A model generated the notes under the pieces. The model had not been told where the DNA came from. It did no database searches and saw nothing but the letters and a program-made list of their open reading frames with translations. A stretch of 45,018 nt of DNA from an uncultured Eubacteriales bacterium (GTDB lineage: Bacteria > Bacillota > Clostridia > Peptostreptococcales > Anaerovoracaceae), in NCBI GenBank assembly GCA_900547295.1, contig URGK01000009.1, forward strand, positions 1 to 45,018, read 5' to 3'. The position numbers and the translations under genes are program-made. Each line of letters opens with the position of its first letter. Positions within the stretch are counted from its first letter, which is position 1. This document shows, one piece after another, positions 31,927-41,093 of this stretch.

Positions 31927-32904
31927 TTATTTGCCCGGACCGCTTAATCCGCTGTCATCTATGTCATCGTTATCTGACGGCTTAGGCGGTTCAGGTTCCG
32001 GCTTTACGGTTGTATTTGACGGTTTGTCAGTCTTGTTTGAATTGCTTGAATCCGAAGAGCCGGTCTTGTCATTTGACTTGCCTGCATTGCTGCTGTCAGT
32101 CGTTTTGCTGTGAGTGGTAGCGCTTGCAGGAGCCTGTGATGTAGTGGTTTCTGAAACCTTTTCGCTGTCAGATGCGGTAGTTTCAGGGTCTTTTTTGTAG
32201 TTGTCTATAGTTTCGGCTATCTGTTTAACCGACTTGTCAACAAAATCCCTGACGTCTTTTTCGGTTAGTTTATCCTCTTTGGATACCACATCTAAAATCA
32301 GCGCCAGTTTGCCGGCTGTAGTGTTTAAATCAGATGCTTCTGCTCTGTCCTTTTCGGTAACCTCTATAACATCTGATGTGAGTGTGTAATCAGATGTTAT
32401 TGCCGAAAGACTGTTTTCAAGGGCTGCTGCCTTATTGCTGTTCTTGTCACAGCATACCGACAGTACCATATAGTCGTGTTCATCGCCTGTAAGATATCCC
32501 AGTCTGTATAACTCATCGACCGTCATTTTGAAAACATCTTCAAACGATGCGAATTTGGATACGTCATCTGAAATATTATCCACGATTTCCTGTCCCTCTT
32601 TGTTCATACAATCGATTGATACAACCTGATCGAAACGGTTTAGCGTATATTCGATAGACGGGTTGACATCCAGCGTTACGTGAGAGTAAGGTGAAACCGC
32701 TGTAGCATATCCTGCTCCGCCTGTTGCAAGAAGCATAAAACAGGCCGCAGCGGCGATGAGTCCGCTTCTGCGAGGCTTCTTTGAAACAGCGATGCTGACT
32801 TCCTGCCCGACAACATAGTCGCGCTTCGGAACTTTTATGATGCTGCCGTCACTTAACAGTGCCGCTGCATGTTTTTTGTCAGTTTCGACGATTAACGCCT
32901 TCAT
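31927..32904 (-). CDS. rsgI: RsgI-type anti-sigma factor with Ser/Thr-rich tail
   Basis: A 325-aa single-pass protein. The N-terminal 45 residues form the RsgI_N sigma-binding domain, followed by a membrane helix (about 48-66) and an outer domain starting HVTLDVNPSIEYTLN, the conserved RsgI stretch. Asn81-Pro82 is the pair I recall as the autoproteolysis site in this family. The last 85 residues are low-complexity Ser/Thr/Asn/Lys/Pro, a wall-spanning linker ending without a carbohydrate-binding module, unlike the cellulose sensors of Clostridium thermocellum. It overlaps sigI by 4 bases. Confidence 0.9.
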   Translation of the reverse strand: MKALIVETDKKHAAALLSDGSIIKVPKRDYVVGQEVSIAVSKKPRRSGLIAAAACFMLLATGGAGYATAVSPYSHVTLDVNPSIEYTLNRFDQVVSIDCMNKEGQEIVDNISDDVSKFASFEDVFKMTVDELYRLGYLTGDEHDYMVLSVCCDKNSNKAAALENSLSAITSDYTLTSDVIEVTEKDRAEASDLNTTAGKLALILDVVSKEDKLTEKDVRDFVDKSVKQIAETIDNYKKDPETTASDSEKVSETTTSQAPASATTHSKTTDSSNAGKSNDKTGSSDSSNSNKTDKPSNTTVKPEPEPPKPSDNDDIDDSGLSGPGK

Positions 32905-33620
32905 GCTGTTTCTCCTTCCCTGATATATTTCATATATTCAGCCAGTATGGGAAAATTCCCTGTAAGTATCACCGTGGCTGCGATTATGTATTTCCTGTGT
33001 CGTTCAAGAACCTTGACAGGCACGCTGCTTTGAGCTGACAGTGCCTTAATGGGTAATTTATGAGTGGATCTGAGCGTTTCAAGGATAACAGGTGTGGCTA
33101 TCAGTGCCCTGACTGCCTGCGCACACTGCCTCTTGGTTTTGGAGGCCTTTGGTGAAACATCCGACAGCTCCATAAAAGAAAATCCGAAACGGCTGAAGAT
33201 ATTATTTACTGCATGTATCTCGTCCGCTGCTGTAAGTACCGGTCTGTCGGTAAGTTTCTCAGCCACCTCGTAGTGTATGGCCTGAGCTTCGCCGTCATCG
33301 TCTGTATTACCGCTGAAAACGTCGGGGGATACACTGTGCTCATCTGCAAATCTCTGCTGGGTTCTGTAGTAATCGGTGAGTCTGCGTTTGATTACAAGCC
33401 CTGCAAAAGGAAGAAAATCACCCTGATCCGTATTATATTTAGTTATAGCTGTAAAGAAAGCGTACATGGCGATAGAAAACTCGTCATCGCTTTCTGATAT
33501 ATATCTGCCTGCCTGTTTGCCTGCGCAGCTGAGAATGAATGTCTTGTTCTCGGCAATGAACGTATTCATGTATGAATCGTCCTGTGCGGCTCTTACGGCT
33601 TTTTTATTGACTGAATCCAA
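32901..33620 (-). CDS. sigI: Sigma factor SigI
   Basis: A 239-aa sigma-70-like factor of the SigI family. Region 2 has SCAGKQAGRYISESDDEFSI and AMYAFFTAITKYNTDQGDF, a SigI hallmark; the C-terminal third binds the -35 element. Its gene overlaps rsgI, the fixed partner arrangement. SigI governs heat and envelope stress in Bacillus and polysaccharide responses in clostridia. The start is TTG at 33620 (minus) behind AAGGAGG with 8 bases between, fixed by the ribosome site. Confidence 0.92.
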   Translation of the reverse strand: MDSVNKKAVRAAQDDSYMNTFIAENKTFILSCAGKQAGRYISESDDEFSIAMYAFFTAITKYNTDQGDFLPFAGLVIKRRLTDYYRTQQRFADEHSVSPDVFSGNTDDDGEAQAIHYEVAEKLTDRPVLTAADEIHAVNNIFSRFGFSFMELSDVSPKASKTKRQCAQAVRALIATPVILETLRSTHKLPIKALSAQSSVPVKVLERHRKYIIAATVILTGNFPILAEYMKYIREGETA

Positions 33621-33749
33621 GCGCCTGCCTCCTTAATTAGTTTGATGCTGTTATCAGTTGACATCATATAGAGTAATATATCATTTTTTGAAATAAAAAT
33701 CAATAATACCGATGCCTGATGGCATAGCACTTTGGTCTACATTAATATA

Positions 33750-33778
33750 TTCGCATCAGGTTTCAGAAAAAACGGGGT
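33750..33778 (-). promoter_or_regulatory. Candidate SigI-type autoregulatory promoter and inverted repeat
   Basis: The 400-base gap 33621-34024 holds no convincing gene. On the minus strand an ACCCCG (33778-33773) and CGAA (33753-33750) resemble the SigI -35 (ACCCCC) and -10 (CGAA) elements; the 19-base gap between them is longer than I would expect. Next to it, CCTGATG (33715-33721) and CATCAGG (33754-33760) form an inverted repeat. Confidence 0.3.
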
Positions 33779-33918
33779 TTGAGTGAAAATAAAGGTGAAA
33801 ATAAAGTTGAGTGAAAATTCCAATAAAAACTTTGTGTATCCTGCACAAAGCGGCAAAATGAAATTGTGTTATAAAACAAAAATAGAAAATTTTTTTTGTG
33901 AAAAAAAACAATTTGATA

Positions 33919-33947
33919 TTGACAATTGTTTTTTTCTGCCATATAAT
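33919..33947 (+). promoter_or_regulatory. Promoter of the NSS transporter operon
   Basis: TTGACA (33919-33924), 17 bases, TATAAT (33942-33947), a consensus sigma-A promoter. A small hairpin ACAGCA/TGCTGT (33964-33980) lies in the leader. Confidence 0.85.
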
Positions 33948-34024
33948 AGGGAAGTCATATTAAACAGCAATTTCTGCTGTATTAAAAGATATTATGAAAT
34001 TTTATTTGAGGAGAGTGAATTACA

Positions 34025-35515
34025 TTGAGAGAACAATGGAACAGCAAACTTGGATTTATTCTTGCTGCAATAGGTTCTGCTGTAGGTCTGGGCAATCTGT
34101 GGAGATTCCCGTACATAGCAGCGACCAACGGCGGCGGCGCATTTATTTTTCCATATCTGTTTGCAATTTTAACAGCAGGTATTCCTATTCTTATTCTGGA
34201 ATACACATTAGGTAAAACTTACAGAGCGGGCGCTCCGGGAACATTCGCAAGAATCAACAGGAAATTCGAATGGCTCGGCTGGGTGCAGGTAATGATTTCA
34301 TTCCTTATCGCTGTCTACTACTTTGCAATAGTTGTATGGGTAGTAAGCTATATAGGATTTTCATTCACTCAGGCATGGGGCGACGATGCAAACTCATTCT
34401 TTAACGAGTATCTGGGAATAAGCGAAAGTCTTACTCAGCTTGGTGGCATCAAGACTCATCTGATTATCCCGTTCGCTATCATATGGATAATTGTAGGCTT
34501 CATTATGTACAAGGGTATCAACAAGGGTATCGACATTGCATGTAAGATTTGTCTGCCGGTACTTATGGTATGCTGCATTATATTAGTAGTAAGAGGTATC
34601 ACACTTCCTGGCGCAGTAGACGGTCTTGCATATATGTTTACTCCGGACTGGGCGGCAATCAAGGAGCCTAGCGTATGGGTAGCAGCTTACGGACAGGTAT
34701 TCTTCAGCTTATCTATAGCATTCGCTATTATGATCAGCTACTCAAGCTTCCTGCCAAAGGAAGAGGACGTTGTAAATACAGCATTCCTTACTGCATGCAC
34801 AAATCACGGATTTGAGGTGTTCGCAGGAATAGGTATTTTCTCAATCATGGGATATATGGCTATGCAGCAGGGCGTTGGTGTTGAAGATGTTGCATCTCAG
34901 GGCGTAGGACTTGCATTTGTTGTATTCCCTACAGCAATCAGCACACTCCCTGCACTTAATGCACTGTTTGGAATATGCTTCTTCGTATCACTGTTTACAG
35001 CAGGTATTACTTCGCTGGTATCAATTCTTCAGGCTGTAGTTACAGGTATTGAGGACAAATTCCAGATGGGGCACAAGAAGACTGTAACAGCAGTTCTTGT
35101 ACCTACTTTCCTGCTGAGTATACTGTTTATCACAGGAGCAGGATTATATATCCTCGACTTTACAGATTACATCTGCAACAATATCGGTATTGTTGCCAGC
35201 GGTGTTATTGAGCTTATACTTATCTGCTGGTTCTTCAAGCCTGAAAAGCTCAGAGCAGCGGCAAACGAATACTCAAACTTCTCTGTAGGCAAGTGGTGGA
35301 CATGGTGCCTGAAGTTCATAACTGTTATCGTTTTAGGATATACATTCGTTGTTAACCTGATTACATTTATCAAAGACGGTTACGGCGGATATCCGTCAGG
35401 TTTCGGCTGGGGTATAGTAGCTATTATGGTAGTGGGAGCTGTAGTTCTTACAATAGCAAAGGGCAAGAAGAGCTTCTACGAAAAACCGGAAGATGCTCCC
35501 GGCTATGATGATTAA
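34025..35515 (+). CDS. Sodium-dependent neurotransmitter-symporter (NSS) family amino acid transporter
   Basis: A 496-aa protein with about 12 membrane helices. The NSS signature AAIGSAVGLGNLWRFPY lies in helix 1 (about residues 14-30), with the unwound region for sodium and substrate. Bacterial NSS proteins import amino acids such as leucine, tryptophan, alanine or methionine with sodium; the substrate cannot be read here. The start is TTG 34025 behind GAGGAGAG with 9 bases spacing; it gives the usual REQWNSKLG opening. A MetS-like small subunit gene follows 18 bases on. Confidence 0.92.
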   Translation: MREQWNSKLGFILAAIGSAVGLGNLWRFPYIAATNGGGAFIFPYLFAILTAGIPILILEYTLGKTYRAGAPGTFARINRKFEWLGWVQVMISFLIAVYYFAIVVWVVSYIGFSFTQAWGDDANSFFNEYLGISESLTQLGGIKTHLIIPFAIIWIIVGFIMYKGINKGIDIACKICLPVLMVCCIILVVRGITLPGAVDGLAYMFTPDWAAIKEPSVWVAAYGQVFFSLSIAFAIMISYSSFLPKEEDVVNTAFLTACTNHGFEVFAGIGIFSIMGYMAMQQGVGVEDVASQGVGLAFVVFPTAISTLPALNALFGICFFVSLFTAGITSLVSILQAVVTGIEDKFQMGHKKTVTAVLVPTFLLSILFITGAGLYILDFTDYICNNIGIVASGVIELILICWFFKPEKLRAAANEYSNFSVGKWWTWCLKFITVIVLGYTFVVNLITFIKDGYGGYPSGFGWGIVAIMVVGAVVLTIAKGKKSFYEKPEDAPGYDD

Positions 35516-35533
35516 TTAAGGAGGTAGACACAA

Positions 35534-35647
35534 ATGAGTGCTAGTGCAATAGTAATGATGTGTATTGCGTGCGTAGGTCTCTGGGGCGGTTGCGCTGTGT
35601 CCCTCGCATTCATGCTGAAAAAGAAAAAACAAAATGCTGATAAGTAG
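35534..35647 (+). CDS. MetS-like NSS transporter small subunit
   Basis: A 37-aa single-helix protein: MSASAIVMMCIACVGLWGGC, then a Lys-rich tail KKKKQ. This is the shape of the MetS family, small partners of NSS transporters first described for methionine/alanine uptake in Corynebacterium. Strong ribosome site AAGGAGGTAGA. It is easily missed by gene callers because of its size. Confidence 0.85.
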   Translation: MSASAIVMMCIACVGLWGGCAVSLAFMLKKKKQNADK

Positions 35648-35668
35648 ATTTAGACATTGATTATTAAA

Positions 35669-35697
35669 ACGGCAGAGTCGGTTCTTGGCTCTGCCGT
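35669..35697 (+). terminator. Hairpin after the NSS operon
   Basis: ACGGCAGAG (35669-35677) pairs with CTCTGCCGT (35689-35697), 9 bp. The T run is poor (CTGTCGT), so termination may be weak in this direction; the upstream side is A-rich. Confidence 0.6.
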
Positions 35698-35775
35698 CTG
35701 TCGTAATAGCGATTTTTGGACTGTTTTTTACAGTTAAGCTAAGGATAAGAAATTAATATAAAATAATAGTAATTA

Positions 35776-35804
35776 TTGACATTAAGCCTGAAAGTATGTA
35801 AAAT
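35776..35804 (+). promoter_or_regulatory. Promoter of the 35861 permease
   Basis: TTGACA (35776-35781), 17 bases, TAAAAT (35799-35804). About 50 bases of leader remain before the start codon. Confidence 0.75.
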
Positions 35805-35860
35805 AATTAAATACCGACAAAACACATGTATATAAAATATAAAGAAAGAAGGAAGTCAAA

Positions 35861-37309
35861 ATGAATAACGGACTGGAAAGAAAATACGGTCTGCTGACGG
35901 CAATTGCTATGGTTGTAGGAATTGTAATAGGCAGCGGCGTATTTTTTAAAGCTCAGACAATTTTAACAAAGACCAACGGCAATATGCCTCTTGGCATACT
36001 GGCATGGATAGTGGGCGGCTGTATTATGCTGGCATGTATCCTTGCCTTTGCAATAATGGCCACAAAGTATGAAAAAGTAAACGGTATCGTTGACTATGCC
36101 GAAGCTGCGGTAAGCAAGAAATACGGATATGCGGTGGGATGGTTTATGACCTTTATCTATTATCCTACACTTACTTCCGTACTTGCATGGCTGTCGGCAA
36201 GGTTTACTCTTGTATTCATAACATCAGCATGGCCGCAGTTCCCAATGATGGTTCCCGCAGAAGAAGGAGGGTGTGTTATAGGACCTGAATGTATGGCTAT
36301 GACAGTATTCTTTATGTGCGCGGCATATTTCGTAAATGCCATTTCCCCAAAACTGGCAGGATATTTCCAGGTTACAACAACTGTAATCAAGCTGGTACCT
36401 CTTATTCTTATGGCGGTAGTAGGCATTATATGCGGCCTTGTTTCAGAGAACGGAGTACTTATAGAGAATATGACTACAACAGGTATTGACCTTGCCGAAA
36501 CAGCGACAAGCAACCCTCTGTTTGCCTCAATAGTTGCGACAGCTTTTGCATATGAGGGATGGATTATTGCCACATCTGTAAACTCAGAACTCAAGAATGC
36601 AAAGAGAAATCTTCCTATTGCTCTTGTCGCAGGCGGACTTATCATAGTTATAATCTATATCGCATACTATATAGGCGTTGCAGGCGGAGCTACGGTAGAG
36701 CAGCTTATAACTGACGGAGCTACAGTAGCATACATAAATGTATTCGGAAAAGTATTCGGAACAGTGCTTAATCTGTTTGTGGCTATTTCCTGCATGGGTA
36801 CATTAAACGGACTTATGCTGGGCTGCACCAGAGGAATTTACTCAATCGCTGCCAGAGGCGAGGGCCCTAAGCCTAAGCTGTTTGCGCAGGTTGACCCTGA
36901 ATCCAATATGGCAAACAATTCAGCAATACTTGGTCTGATGATGTGCGGTATCTGGTTCCTGTTCTTCTATCTTGCAAACCTGGGAACAGTAAACTATCTC
37001 GGTTTCTTCGGTTTTGACTCATCAGAGCTACCTATAGTTACAATATATGCTCTGTATATTCCTGTATTTATAGGATTTATGAAAAAGGCGACAGATTTCG
37101 GACCGGTAAAGAGATATGTAATCCCGATACTCGGGCTGTGCGGTTCAATATTCATGGTTATAGCGGCAATATATGCTCATGGCATTCAGCCGGCGCAGGC
37201 GGCGGCAGCGGCAGGCGGCGGATTCATATGCCCGATACTCGGATATCTGTGTATATTTGCGGCAGTAATGATAGTAGGACTTATTATCGGAAGAAAAAAC
37301 AGGAATTAA
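35861..37309 (+). CDS. APC family amino acid permease
   Basis: A 482-aa protein with about 12 membrane helices. The opening VVGIVIGSGVFFK is the helix-1 substrate-binding motif of the APC superfamily (GSGIF type). A later FAYEGWIIATSVNSELKN is typical of the LAT/AdiC-like branch, often an exchanger. Substrate unknown. It has its own promoter and a strong terminator, so it is a single-gene unit. Ribosome site AAAGAAGGAAG. Confidence 0.9.
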   Translation: MNNGLERKYGLLTAIAMVVGIVIGSGVFFKAQTILTKTNGNMPLGILAWIVGGCIMLACILAFAIMATKYEKVNGIVDYAEAAVSKKYGYAVGWFMTFIYYPTLTSVLAWLSARFTLVFITSAWPQFPMMVPAEEGGCVIGPECMAMTVFFMCAAYFVNAISPKLAGYFQVTTTVIKLVPLILMAVVGIICGLVSENGVLIENMTTTGIDLAETATSNPLFASIVATAFAYEGWIIATSVNSELKNAKRNLPIALVAGGLIIVIIYIAYYIGVAGGATVEQLITDGATVAYINVFGKVFGTVLNLFVAISCMGTLNGLMLGCTRGIYSIAARGEGPKPKLFAQVDPESNMANNSAILGLMMCGIWFLFFYLANLGTVNYLGFFGFDSSELPIVTIYALYIPVFIGFMKKATDFGPVKRYVIPILGLCGSIFMVIAAIYAHGIQPAQAAAAAGGGFICPILGYLCIFAAVMIVGLIIGRKNRN

Positions 37310-37330
37310 TAGATATTGATAATTAGTATT

Positions 37331-37371
37331 AAAAGCAGCAGAGCTTCGTTTTTATCGGCTCTGCTGCTTTT
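37331..37371. terminator. Bidirectional terminator between permease and pucR-type gene
   Basis: A perfect 14-bp stem AAAAGCAGCAGAGC (37331-37344) with GCTCTGCTGCTTTT (37358-37371), with a 13-base loop. It serves both converging genes. Confidence 0.92.
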
Positions 37372-37372
37372 C

Positions 37373-38893
37373 TTAATTTATGTTTTTAAAATCTACATGA
37401 AGCCTCATACAGATTTCAAGCAGGAATAATGTTTCGGAGTCTCTCAGTGAGAGATCAAGGAGATCTTCTATTTTGTTCAACTGATAAATAAATGTCTGAC
37501 GGTGCATATTTATACTTTCTGCAGCCTTTGAAATATTTCTGCCATGCAGATATGCACGTAATGTGGACATTAGATTTGTATTTTTATCTCTGTCATATTG
37601 AAACAGCGGAGAAACCATATCGTAGGCTTTTGATGATATATGACTGTCGGCAGAAAGCACTGAAAGCATATCAAAAATGAGAGTTTCCTCGTAGCTGTAT
37701 CTGTGGTTTTTTGTGTATCGGCGACTGTTTGCATAAAGCTCCTTGGCCAGTTTTGCATGAACGAAATAACTGTTGAAATCAGTAGGGCCGCTTTTTATTT
37801 CACTGATTCCCCATGAAAAATATATCAACGGGAAATCAACACCTGTATTCTCTTCAGCCTTATCAAGAAAAGTATTTATGTTTTTGCGTTTGTCCTGTAT
37901 TGTGTTTTCAATAAACATAACAAGCATATTTTTTTGTGAGGTCAGAATTATTTCTCTGCCGAGAGAAGCCGCAGTAAGCTGAAGTATTTCCCGTAGTCGT
38001 CCCATATTTGTATTAAGCCATGAATTCACAGAGATGTTTTTTTTGAAGTTGATCTGTCCCACAATGCAGGTGAACTCCTTTTCAATATTAAGCTCCAGTA
38101 TTTCGGCTGTATAAATCATATCATCTGTGAGATTTGTTCCGGTGCTGATAAGTTCCCATATAAAGTCGTCTTTTACGAGGTGCTGCGTTGCCTGTATTAT
38201 ATCCTCCTTGTAAAACCACAGCATTAATACAGGCGCAAGAGTTCTGGAGATAAGAGCTTTTGTTTTGAATGTTATTTTTGAATGTATGTAAAGAAAACCG
38301 TAAACCTTGTTGTTCTGTTTCAGAATGATTTCGCTGTATTCCTCTGCAGTATCGTCGATTTGACAGGTTGCGCGGTTTTTTATTATGTCCACGTCATGAT
38401 TAAGATGCGATGCTATTATTTTCTGTGCTGCGTTTATTCCCTTGCCGCTGAGATAGCATTTGAGAAGCGCGTTCTGGCACTTTTCGAGATTCTGCAGCAG
38501 AGCATCATTTGAACCTCTTATTTCATCAGTAACTTTTTCGATAATATCAGCAAACCGGTATTCCCATGGTATCTGAAATACTGAAAGATTATTGTCTGCA
38601 GCGTGATCCCTGCAGCGCCTGCTCAGTTCCAGTCTGTCATTGGGTATGGCAAGAAGAAATATACTTGCTTTTGCTTTGACAAGGCCGTCTATGAACTCAT
38701 ACATACGATCATCATTACTTACATATGGAGTTGCAATTGTTATTACCATTTCATTTTCCCTTATAAAATTGTCAAGCGGAAGATCGTTTACAGATACAAA
38801 TTCGATAGGGCGCTCCTGATGTACGGGCGCTCCTGTAAGATTTCGCGTCCATGCGAACAGATTAAGATTAAAAAAATCACCTATTTTAAACAT
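37373..38893 (-). CDS. PucR/CdaR-type transcriptional regulator
   Basis: A 506-aa regulator. The N-terminal 110 residues resemble the PucR purine-catabolism-type ligand domain (ending near LLAIPNDRLELSRRC). The middle is a GGDEF-like/GAF-like region as in CdaR. The C-terminus has the PucR helix-turn-helix, RNISKAAESINMHRQTFIYQ. I start it at ATG 38893 (minus), behind GGAGG at 8 bases; the ATG five codons upstream overlaps that site. Divergent from the permease-hydrolase-aminotransferase cluster, it is the likely activator of that cluster. In this family ligands range from purine derivatives to amino acids. Confidence 0.88.
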   Translation of the reverse strand: MFKIGDFFNLNLFAWTRNLTGAPVHQERPIEFVSVNDLPLDNFIRENEMVITIATPYVSNDDRMYEFIDGLVKAKASIFLLAIPNDRLELSRRCRDHAADNNLSVFQIPWEYRFADIIEKVTDEIRGSNDALLQNLEKCQNALLKCYLSGKGINAAQKIIASHLNHDVDIIKNRATCQIDDTAEEYSEIILKQNNKVYGFLYIHSKITFKTKALISRTLAPVLMLWFYKEDIIQATQHLVKDDFIWELISTGTNLTDDMIYTAEILELNIEKEFTCIVGQINFKKNISVNSWLNTNMGRLREILQLTAASLGREIILTSQKNMLVMFIENTIQDKRKNINTFLDKAEENTGVDFPLIYFSWGISEIKSGPTDFNSYFVHAKLAKELYANSRRYTKNHRYSYEETLIFDMLSVLSADSHISSKAYDMVSPLFQYDRDKNTNLMSTLRAYLHGRNISKAAESINMHRQTFIYQLNKIEDLLDLSLRDSETLFLLEICMRLHVDFKNIN

Positions 38894-38911
38894 TTCAGAA
38901 ACCTCCATATG

Positions 38912-39031
38912 TACAAAATGTATATAATTATAAAATGATTATAATACAAAATACATATTGATACAAGCGAAAGGGTGTGTTAATTTTAAGTAAATGTTCG
39001 GAATATTCTGCTTAAATAGTGCACTTATAAT
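38912..39031. promoter_or_regulatory. Divergent control region between pucR-type gene and catabolic cluster
   Basis: TACAAAAT occurs at 38912-38919 and again at 38945-38952, 33 bases apart (about three helical turns), in near-palindromic settings. A TATAAT at 39026-39031 precedes the permease gene but has no good -35, as expected for an activator-dependent promoter. The function is inferred. Confidence 0.4.
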
Positions 39032-39070
39032 TTGTTGTATCTGAAAATCAAGTGAATGAGAGGAAAGAAA

Positions 39071-40420
39071 ATGCAAGAAGAAAAAGGATTAAAAAAGAAA
39101 ATGGGATTCTGGCAGATCTGGGCTCTTGGTGTAGGCGCTGTTGTAGGTGACGGCATGTTCCTGCTGGTGGCTTCTGGAGCGCAGAATGCCGGTCCTGCAT
39201 GTATCATATCATATATTATTGCAGGACTTATTCTTATGTGTATCTGCATGACTGCCTGTGAACTGGCTGTAGGAATGCCGCGTGCAGGTTCACTTCATGA
39301 CTGGAACAAGAGAATGCTCGGACCGAGATGGGGAATGTTGGCAGCATTTATGGAAGCCAGCATGAATGTTATATTCCTTGGCTCTGTAAGTCTGGGAACA
39401 GGCTACATAAGCAATTACTTCTTTATGTGGACAGAAAATGCTGATATATCTGCTGTAATATGGGGCATGGGTATTCTGGCGATAATATTTGTTATAACTA
39501 TGCTGGGAGGAGAAGTTACAGGTAAGGCGCAGCTTGGGCTCATCATTGTATTGTGCGGAATAATGGTTGTGTTTATCATAGCGGGCATATTATCAGGCAA
39601 GACAGCACCTGAAAACTATGAACCGTTTGCTCCGTTCGGCGGCAAGGGAATATGGCTTGCGATATGCGCAGGAACTTACGCATATGCAGGACCGTTTGCA
39701 CTTCTTACTACAAGCGGCGAGGTTAAGAAACCGGAAATACTTCCAAAGGCAATGTTCTGGGCGTTCCTGACTATAATTATTATGTATGCGCTGAGTATGG
39801 CTGTATGTCTCGGTCTTGTACATTATACCGAATATGCAACCATGGATTCTCCGTTTACGCTGGCTGCAAAATATGCTTTTGGTAATGCTGCAGGTACGGT
39901 GATCAATTTTGCGGCATGGATAGCATGTGTTACATGTCTTGTAGGTGAAATGTTTACAGTTTCCAGACTTGTATACGGCATGGGTATTCAGGGCGTTGTT
40001 CCGAAAGCTTTTGGAAAACTTAACAGATTCGGTGTGCCTCATGTCGGCCTTATTTTCAGCCTGATTGTAGGAATGGTGCTGATTCTTATGGGTGTTATTC
40101 CGGCGCTCGGAAATGTATATGTAATGCTTACAAATATCTCGGCATCTTTCGGTGTTGTGGCAATGTGCATAACAGTTATAAGCAGCTATGTATATAAAAA
40201 GAAATTCCCTGATGAGTATGGCAAGCTGACATGGAGACTTCCTTGCAGGAATCTGTTTTTCATTGTAAGTATAGTGGGTGGAGCAATATTATTCTGGGCA
40301 ACATTCTCGTCAAGTATTCAGACAGTCATTGCCGTATGCGTATATCTTGTGATACTTCTGCTGTTCTATCAGTTCTACTCAAAACCGCACAGTGAAGCAG
40401 CAGAAAAATTATCGGAATAA
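39071..40420 (+). CDS. APC family permease of the catabolic cluster
   Basis: A 449-aa protein with about 12 helices. The motif GVGAVVGDGMFLLVASG is the APC helix-1 binding loop. I start it at ATG 39071, behind GAGAGGAAAGAAA; an ATG at 39056 is upstream of that ribosome site. It probably imports the substrate of the following enzymes. The hydrolase gene starts 34 bases downstream. Confidence 0.9.
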   Translation: MQEEKGLKKKMGFWQIWALGVGAVVGDGMFLLVASGAQNAGPACIISYIIAGLILMCICMTACELAVGMPRAGSLHDWNKRMLGPRWGMLAAFMEASMNVIFLGSVSLGTGYISNYFFMWTENADISAVIWGMGILAIIFVITMLGGEVTGKAQLGLIIVLCGIMVVFIIAGILSGKTAPENYEPFAPFGGKGIWLAICAGTYAYAGPFALLTTSGEVKKPEILPKAMFWAFLTIIIMYALSMAVCLGLVHYTEYATMDSPFTLAAKYAFGNAAGTVINFAAWIACVTCLVGEMFTVSRLVYGMGIQGVVPKAFGKLNRFGVPHVGLIFSLIVGMVLILMGVIPALGNVYVMLTNISASFGVVAMCITVISSYVYKKKFPDEYGKLTWRLPCRNLFFIVSIVGGAILFWATFSSSIQTVIAVCVYLVILLLFYQFYSKPHSEAAEKLSE

Positions 40421-40437
40421 ATATTGTTCTATAAATG

Positions 40438-41093
40438 AATTAAAGGAGGACGCTATGAAAGTAATCGATTTAACACATGTAATTTCAGAAGATATGCCCG
40501 TATATCCGGGTACAGAGCCGCCAAAACTTGAGCCGGCAAACACATATGAAAAAGACGGTTTCAAGGAAACGCTGATGTCAATGTATACCCATACCGGAAC
40601 ACACATGGATCCGCCTGCTCATCTGTTTGCAGACAGAACAACTCTCGATCAGTTCCCTGTGAGTCAGTTTGTGGGAAAAGCACTGGTTATAGACTGCCAG
40701 GATCTCAAAGAAGGAGATGCCATTACAATTGACAGAATCAAAAAATACGGAAAAAAAGCAGAGGAGGCAGATTACCTGCTGTTTAATCTGGGCTGGGACA
40801 AAAGATGGGGCACAGACGACTATTTCAAAGACTATGCGTGCATAGACGATGATGTGGTGGAATTCATACTGAACACAGACAAAAAAGGTGTGGGACTTGA
40901 TGTTATAGGTATAGATCCTATTCCTGATGAAGACCTGCCTATTCACAAGAAGCTTTTCAGAGAGCATGAGATAGTGAACATAGAAAACCTTATGAATCTT
41001 GACAAATGCGGCGACGATCTGTTCTGGTTCTTTGCACTGCCTCTAAAACATGTAAACGCAGACGGATCACCGATAAGAGCTATTGCCTTCTGG
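40438..41093 (+). repeat. 656-bp direct repeat, copy 1 (hydrolase gene)
   Basis: From AATTAAAGGAGGAC to the GCCTTCTGG near the stop, this segment matches 42508-43163 at a constant offset of 2070 bases. I counted differences only in the three bases before the ATG and two synonymous ones near the end (GTA/GTG and TCA/TCG). The two copies flank the aminotransferase gene. Confidence 0.97.

Noticed and set aside
33783..34028. An 81-codon AT-rich frame before the NSS transporter gene
   Set aside because: It runs through the consensus promoter at 33919-33947 and the transporter's ribosome site, and is Lys/Asn/Phe-rich as chance frames in AT-rich DNA are.
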